Source: CAZKTO01 sp964555685 (lineage in GTDB: Bacteria; Chloroflexota; Dehalococcoidia; SHYB01). From it: a stretch of DNA of 25,892 nucleotides. Positions 22,084 to 25,892 of this stretch are shown here, one piece after another; the first letter of the stretch is position 1, and each line of letters begins with the position of its first letter. A program made the translations under genes and the position numbers. The stretch lies in NCBI GenBank assembly GCA_964555685.1, contig CAZKTO010000043.1:1-25892 (forward strand), given 5' to 3'. Under the pieces are notes generated by a model. That model did no database searches and had not been told where the DNA came from. It saw only the letters and a program-made list of their open reading frames with translations.

Positions 22084-23244
22084 CTAGTTGAGGCTGTAGA
22101 GCTTCCGGGCGTTCTCGTACACGATCTTCTTCCGCTCGCCCTCCGGCACGCCCTTGAGAGACTTCTCGACCCAGTCGTGGCTGAAGGGCCAGGTGGTGTC
22201 CGTGTGCGGGTAGTCCGACTCCCACATCATGTTGTCGACGCCGATGAGGTGCCGGGCCAAGACGCCGGCCTCGTCATGGATGAAGCATACCCAGCACTGG
22301 CGATGGAAGTACTCGGAGGGCTTCTTGGGCAGCGAGGACTTGGTCCAGAACCGGTGCTTCATGTAGGTGTAGTCGGCGCGTTCGAGGAGGTAGGGGACCC
22401 AGCCGACGCCGCCCTCGCTCGAGATGACCTTGAGCTTGGGATGGCGGTCCAGCACGCCGGTCCATATCACCTGGCAGAGGATCTCGAAGTTGCTGAGGGG
22501 CGCCGAGGTGACGAAGGCCTCGGCCAACCCCGGGATGCCGGCCTGGAGCACGCTCGTGTCCTCCCGCCGGCGGGAGGAGATGTGCAGGTTGATGGGGATG
22601 CCGAGCTCCTCGCAGGCGGACCAGACGGGATCGTACATGGAATGCACGAGGGGCTTGGCGCCGGCGACCTGGCCATCGATCCAGAAGGGGATGGAGAGGC
22701 CCTTGATCCCTTTCTTCACGCTGCGGCGCAGCTCCATGACGGCCTGCTCGGGCTCCGTGAGCGGGAGGATGCCCAGGCCGATGAGGCGTCCCGGCGCGAC
22801 GGTCTGGAACTCCTCGCAGACGTAGTCGTTGTAGGCGGAGATGGCCCAGTGCCGCAGCTCCGCGTCCTTGATGTTCATGAAGGACTCGCCGGCCAGGCCC
22901 GGCACCTGGGGGAAGCAGACGGAGGCCTTGACCCCGTCCAGGTCCATGTCCTTCACGCGCTCCTTGGGGTCGTAGCAGCCGGGGCGCATGTCCTTGAAGT
23001 TCTGAGCCTTGGCCGTGTACTCCTCGTACTTGCGGCCGGCCATCGTCGAGAGGCCGATGTTGGGCGACATCCGCTCCTCGACCTTCCACATCTCGGTGCC
23101 GTCGGGCGCGACGATGACCCTCGGCGCCCTGTCCTTGAGCGTGGCGGGCGCCCGCGACGTCCACACGTGCCCCGCCTCGATGATGTGGTCATCGGACGAG
23201 ATGAGATCGAGCTTGCCGTACGGCTTCTTCGGAATATCGAGCAT
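22084..23244 (-). CDS. Amidohydrolase-2 family protein (long form B)
   Basis: The 386 residues begin MLDIPKKPYGKLDLISSDDHIIE, with the DDH metal motif at about 18-20. WTGVLDRHPKLKVISSEGGVGW lies mid-protein, NMMWESDYPHTDTTWP carries the conserved Asp, and IVYENARKLYSLN closes it. It belongs to the same branch as long form A, but the two differ throughout, so they are old paralogues with probably different substrates. YVCEEF and GLGILPLTEPEQAVMELRR match the family's middle helices. GGGAGG lies seven bases before the ATG at 23244. It is followed by two hairpins and preceded by a repeat-containing intergenic region, so it is likely transcribed alone. A hydrolase or decarboxylase role is from family; the reaction is unknown. 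Confidence 0.9.
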   Translation of the reverse strand: MLDIPKKPYGKLDLISSDDHIIEAGHVWTSRAPATLKDRAPRVIVAPDGTEMWKVEERMSPNIGLSTMAGRKYEEYTAKAQNFKDMRPGCYDPKERVKDMDLDGVKASVCFPQVPGLAGESFMNIKDAELRHWAISAYNDYVCEEFQTVAPGRLIGLGILPLTEPEQAVMELRRSVKKGIKGLSIPFWIDGQVAGAKPLVHSMYDPVWSACEELGIPINLHISSRRREDTSVLQAGIPGLAEAFVTSAPLSNFEILCQVIWTGVLDRHPKLKVISSEGGVGWVPYLLERADYTYMKHRFWTKSSLPKKPSEYFHRQCWVCFIHDEAGVLARHLIGVDNMMWESDYPHTDTTWPFSHDWVEKSLKGVPEGERKKIVYENARKLYSLN

Positions 23245-23368
23245 GGAGACCTCCCTTCACCCAGTCGTCTTGGTGCGTAGTATGCCCCCGCCGGGGGAGG
23301 AAATGCAACTGGGGGGGGCCGATCCGCAAACTCCACAGATGAGCGCAGATTTGGTCGGGGATGTGCGC

Positions 23369-23433
23369 CCTAACCCCCTGTCCCCCTTCCCTGCCAGGGA
23401 AGGGGGTTCGCCCCTCTCCGTGCCGGAGAGGGG
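23369..23433. repeat. Dispersed double-hairpin intergenic repeat, copy 2
   Basis: CCCCCTTCCCT (23382-23392) pairs with AGGGAAGGGGG (23396-23406), then CCCCTCTCC (23411-23419) pairs with GGAGAGGGG (23425-23433). The first 24 bases match copy 1 (1631-1654) with one difference. It occupies the 286-base space between amidohydrolase B and the MFS transporter gene; nothing else is recognised there. Confidence 0.8.
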
Positions 23434-23530
23434 GCCGGGGGTGAGGGCCACCGATAGAAGCAGCCCAGGTGGCTGCAGCTTATCCGGCAGGCGCGGGTTA
23501 ATCACCGTATCATCCGTCACCGATAGCGGG

Positions 23531-25060
23531 TCACGGGAAGCGTCCCTGTCCGGGGCGCCCGCCTGCGCCCTCGCGCCCGCCGCTTCTCTTGCGCCCCATG
23601 AAGATGGCGGGCGCGAGGGCGATGAGGCAGAGCACCATGGCGGCGAGAAAGACCTCGTGGAAGAACGTCAGCGCGGCGCCGGTGACGTGGGCCTCGTAGG
23701 CCTCCGAGCGGGCCGAGAAGGCCGCCCCGGACTCGCCCGGGAGAGGTATCGGCGCAGGGACGGCCCCGGCCAGCGCCTCGAACCGGTCCTGCCCCCAGGA
23801 GCTGAGGGCCGCCAGGCCGGCGATCATGCCCACCATGCGCATGACGGTGATCAGCGCCGACGCCGTGGCCCGCTGGTCCTGCCGCACCGTATCGAGCCCG
23901 GCGACGGTGATGGGCGTCACGACGAGGCCGAAGCCCAGGCCGCCGGTCATGAGCTCGAGGGTAAGGCGCGGCTCGCCGACGTCCAGGGGCCAGCGGCTGA
24001 GCAGCCCGAAGCCCAGGGATGCCAGGGCCAGGCCGGCCACCATGGGGACGCGGTAGCCGTGGCGCTGGTAGAGGGCTCCGCCCAGGACGGCGCCGACAGG
24101 GATCATGACGGTGAGGCGCAGGAGCCGGAGCCCGCCCTCCAGCGGCTCCTTGCCCATGACGGTGTCCGTCATGAGGGGGATGGTGACGAGGGCGAGGATG
24201 AGGGCACCGCCCACCAGGAGATTGGATGCGTTGGCCCAGGCCAGAGGGGCGGCGCGCAGGAGGCCGAGAGCAAGGAGCGGCTCGCGGGCGCGGGCCTGCC
24301 AGACCAGGAATGCGGCCAGCAGGGCGGCGGAGGCCGCGAGGAGCGCCGGCCTCCAGCCCTCGCCGGAGGGCAGCACCGCCTCGGCCGAGAGGCCCAGCGC
24401 GAGAGACGCCAGGCTCGCCCCCAGGAGCGCGCCACCGGCGTAGTCGACGCTCTGAGCGCGCCGCGGCCCCCCTCCGGCCCGCGCGAAGACCAGCGCCCCC
24501 AGGAGCACGCCGGCGGGGACGTTCACCCAGAAGATCCAGCGCCAGTCCAGCGCGTGGAGCATCAGCCCGCCGTAGAGCGGGCCCAGGACGGCCCCGGCCT
24601 CGGCGACGGCCACGACGAGCCCGATGGCGATCCCCCGGCGCGGCCCCGGCAGCAGCTCGTCGGCCAGAGCGATGGTCGCCGGGACAAGGGCGCCGCCGCC
24701 CGCCGCCTGGACGATGCGCGCCCCGACGATCCAGCCCAGGCTATCGCCCACCGCGACCAGGGCGGACCCGGCGACGAACAGGAGCATCGCCAGCAGGTAG
24801 ACGCGCCCGTGGCCGTGGACGTCCGAGACGCGGCCGATGAGGGGCATCACCGCCGTGTAGCCCAGGAGATAGCCGGTGACGATCCACGAGCCCCGGTCCA
24901 GCTCCGTGGCGGGCAGCTCGATATCGTTGAAGATCTTGGGGAGGGCGGTGACGACGACGGTCTGGTCGAGAGCGGCCAGGAAGACGCCGGCGCAGGCCAG
25001 CGCCACGACGGTCCCCCCGAGGAGGGCGGAGCGGGCGGCCTGGGAGCCAGCGCCGGTCAT
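23531..25060 (-). CDS. DHA2-type MFS transporter, P55-like, paired with an LprG-like lipoprotein
   Basis: The 509 residues contain about 14 hydrophobic segments, the DHA2 (EmrB/QacA) number. Landmarks are FLAALDQTVVVTALP in TM1 (Asp32), GRVSDVHGHGRVYL (motif A), and GLVVAVAEAGAVLGPLYGG (motif C, an antiporter signature). A sizeable outward loop of about 45 residues precedes the last membrane helix. Drug:proton antiporters and lipid exporters share this architecture. The gene starts 16 bases after the LppX/LprG-like lipoprotein gene without a visible Shine-Dalgarno, so translation is probably coupled. In mycobacteria lprG-P55 has the same order and exports triacylglycerols and lipoglycans. A lipid or hydrophobic-compound export role is inferred from that pairing; simple multidrug efflux is the alternative. 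Confidence 0.92.
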   Translation of the reverse strand: MTGAGSQAARSALLGGTVVALACAGVFLAALDQTVVVTALPKIFNDIELPATELDRGSWIVTGYLLGYTAVMPLIGRVSDVHGHGRVYLLAMLLFVAGSALVAVGDSLGWIVGARIVQAAGGGALVPATIALADELLPGPRRGIAIGLVVAVAEAGAVLGPLYGGLMLHALDWRWIFWVNVPAGVLLGALVFARAGGGPRRAQSVDYAGGALLGASLASLALGLSAEAVLPSGEGWRPALLAASAALLAAFLVWQARAREPLLALGLLRAAPLAWANASNLLVGGALILALVTIPLMTDTVMGKEPLEGGLRLLRLTVMIPVGAVLGGALYQRHGYRVPMVAGLALASLGFGLLSRWPLDVGEPRLTLELMTGGLGFGLVVTPITVAGLDTVRQDQRATASALITVMRMVGMIAGLAALSSWGQDRFEALAGAVPAPIPLPGESGAAFSARSEAYEAHVTGAALTFFHEVFLAAMVLCLIALAPAIFMGRKRSGGREGAGGRPGQGRFP

Positions 25061-25076
25061 GGCGAGGCGGGCGGGG

Positions 25077-25787
25077 TCACACCGGCGGCTCGATGGTCAC
25101 CGGCCGATCGAACTCTGAGAAGGTCAGCACCCGGACGATGCCCTCGGTCTCGTTCTTCGTGATGCGGCCGGCGAGGGTGGCCTGCCGCAGCCGCAGGTCG
25201 TCCCTGGCGATGAGCAGCGCCGCGTCGACGACGGAGCCCTCGGCGAAGCTGCCGGCGACGAACTGGACCGCCTCGGCCGGCAGGCGCCCGCGCACGCGAA
25301 AGGCTGGCGCTCCCCCGCTGGCGGCCTCGCCCTCGATGGAGGGGTCTATCAGGCTTTGCAGGATCAGCCCAACGCCCTTCGCGGGGTCCAGGAAAGCCAC
25401 GGGGCTGACGCCCCTCTCGTAGGTCTGCCAGGCGCCGGTGATCGGGTTGGTCATGAACGCCCGGTCGCCCACGCTCACCACCTTGACCTCGACGATGAAG
25501 CCCGCGACGGAGGCCTTGATGTCGGCCGTCAGCCGGTCGGGCCTGGCCATGGCGCCGCGGGCGCTGCGCAGGCCCAGGCCGCCGGGGATCGGCGTGTCGC
25601 CGCCGGTCTGGTCCAGGGCGAACCGGAACGAGGTGACCTGGGCCATGGCGCGCGCGGAGCCCTCGAGCACCGTCCGCACAGACGCGGCGGGCGAAGGGGG
25701 AGGCGTCTCCTTCGACCCGCCGCCGCAAGCCGCCAGGACCACGGCCAGCGTACCTCCTAGCAAGACCAGCCACCGCCCGCGAGCCAT
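25077..25787 (-). CDS. LppX/LprA/LprF/LprG-like lipoprotein
   Basis: The 236-residue precursor has a signal peptide ending in the lipobox VLAAC (Cys21) followed by GGG. The mature part has the family pattern: an early helix (VRTVLEGSARAMAQVTSFRF), repeated strands, DRLTADIKASV, then VSVGDRAFMTNPITGAWQTYERG, and a second half-domain with FRVRGRLPAEAVQFVAG and EFDRPVTIEPP at the end. LppX_LprAFG proteins form a half-barrel with a hydrophobic cavity that carries acylated lipids from the inner membrane outward. The downstream gene is a 14-helix MFS transporter, matching the lprG-P55 operon. A TATAAT lies about 46 bases before the ATG, and the leader contains a small hairpin (GGGGCCC/GGGCCCC, 25802-25820). 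Confidence 0.85.
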   Translation of the reverse strand: MARGRWLVLLGGTLAVVLAACGGGSKETPPPSPAASVRTVLEGSARAMAQVTSFRFALDQTGGDTPIPGGLGLRSARGAMARPDRLTADIKASVAGFIVEVKVVSVGDRAFMTNPITGAWQTYERGVSPVAFLDPAKGVGLILQSLIDPSIEGEAASGGAPAFRVRGRLPAEAVQFVAGSFAEGSVVDAALLIARDDLRLRQATLAGRITKNETEGIVRVLTFSEFDRPVTIEPPV

Positions 25788-25832
25788 CCGGCCACGCTCC
25801 TGGGGCCCTGGCGGGGCCCCACAATCCCTGGC

Positions 25833-25838
25833 ATTATA
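25833..25838 (-). promoter_or_regulatory. -10 element of the lipoprotein/MFS operon
   Basis: A perfect TATAAT on the minus strand about 46 bases before the ATG at 25787. The corresponding -35 position (GATGGA, 17 bases away) is poor, so an activator or an alternative spacing may be involved. Confidence 0.5.
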
Positions 25839-25892
25839 ACGAAGTGCAGATGCGCTCCATCCCCCATCCGCCCCGCTTGGCCGGTTCTTTCG

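Noticed and set aside
23009..25162. Long plus-strand open frame (717 codons) over the MFS transporter
   Set aside because: It is low-complexity Gly/Gln/Asp/Arg sequence antisense to a clear 14-helix transporter.

Overview
The window is GC-rich, densely packed bacterial DNA that looks like a metagenome-assembled scaffold. A run of 10 Ns (4856-4865) interrupts it, so gene order across that point is provisional. Strong third-codon GC bias, many single-copy catabolic acyl-CoA genes, repeated amidohydrolase-2 proteins, lipoproteins with a CGGG lipobox and GC-rich hairpin repeats fit a free-living soil or groundwater lineage such as Candidatus Rokubacteria/Methylomirabilota. That assignment is inference from style; there is no rRNA or ribosomal protein gene here to settle it.

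Layout. 1-846: an AMP-binding acyl-CoA synthetase that enters from the left and stops without its C-terminal domain. 917-1594 (-): a translin-family protein. 1769-2529 (-): two tandem FmdB-type zinc-ribbon proteins, divergent from a PIG3-like quinone oxidoreductase (2617-3624). 3705-4488: a stretch with the full anatomy of an integron gene cassette, meaning a 5' boundary TTGTAC, one SRPBCC gene, and an attC-like hairpin whose R'' box GTACAAC is the exact complement of the 5' boundary. A third FmdB protein (4571-4828), the N gap, a TenA_E-like protein (-), and tRNA-Ile(GAT) with its own promoter follow. 6108-7817 (-): a family 5 solute-binding lipoprotein without a permease. 7969-12808: a small amidohydrolase (-), a two-hotdog MaoC/FAS1-like dehydratase (+), and a tightly linked pair of CaiB/BaiF CoA-transferases (-). 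13061-13879: a metallo-beta-lactamase (AHL-lactonase-like) gene interrupted by an in-frame TAG. 13976-14497 (-): a NusG/RfaH paralogue. 14697-15461: a crotonase. 15570-17810 (-): two subunits of an NDP-forming acyl-CoA synthetase. 17977-18444 (-): a second SRPBCC protein. Two larger amidohydrolase-2 proteins (18614-19711, 22084-23244, both -) flank a VWA-domain protein (19828-21843, -). 23531-25787 (-): an LppX/LprG-like lipoprotein followed by a DHA2 MFS transporter, matching the mycobacterial lprG-P55 arrangement.

How it fits together. Much of the window handles carboxylic acids as CoA thioesters: AMP-forming and NDP-forming ligases, a heteromeric CoA-transferase, a hotdog hydratase and a crotonase. 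TIM-barrel amidohydrolases/decarboxylases probably feed in ring-cleavage or other acid substrates, and a periplasmic binding protein may capture small molecules. No complete known pathway can be read off. Many genes carry recognisable sigma-70-type promoters with 16-18 bp spacers, given below, so most are probably transcribed as units of one or two genes.

The most notable points are the lone integron-type cassette with no integrase in view, the amber-interrupted lactonase, the LprG/P55-like lipid-export pair in a probable non-actinobacterium, a palindrome that adds residues in frame to the oxidoreductase, and at least three families of dispersed hairpin repeats, one of which coincides with the assembly gap.
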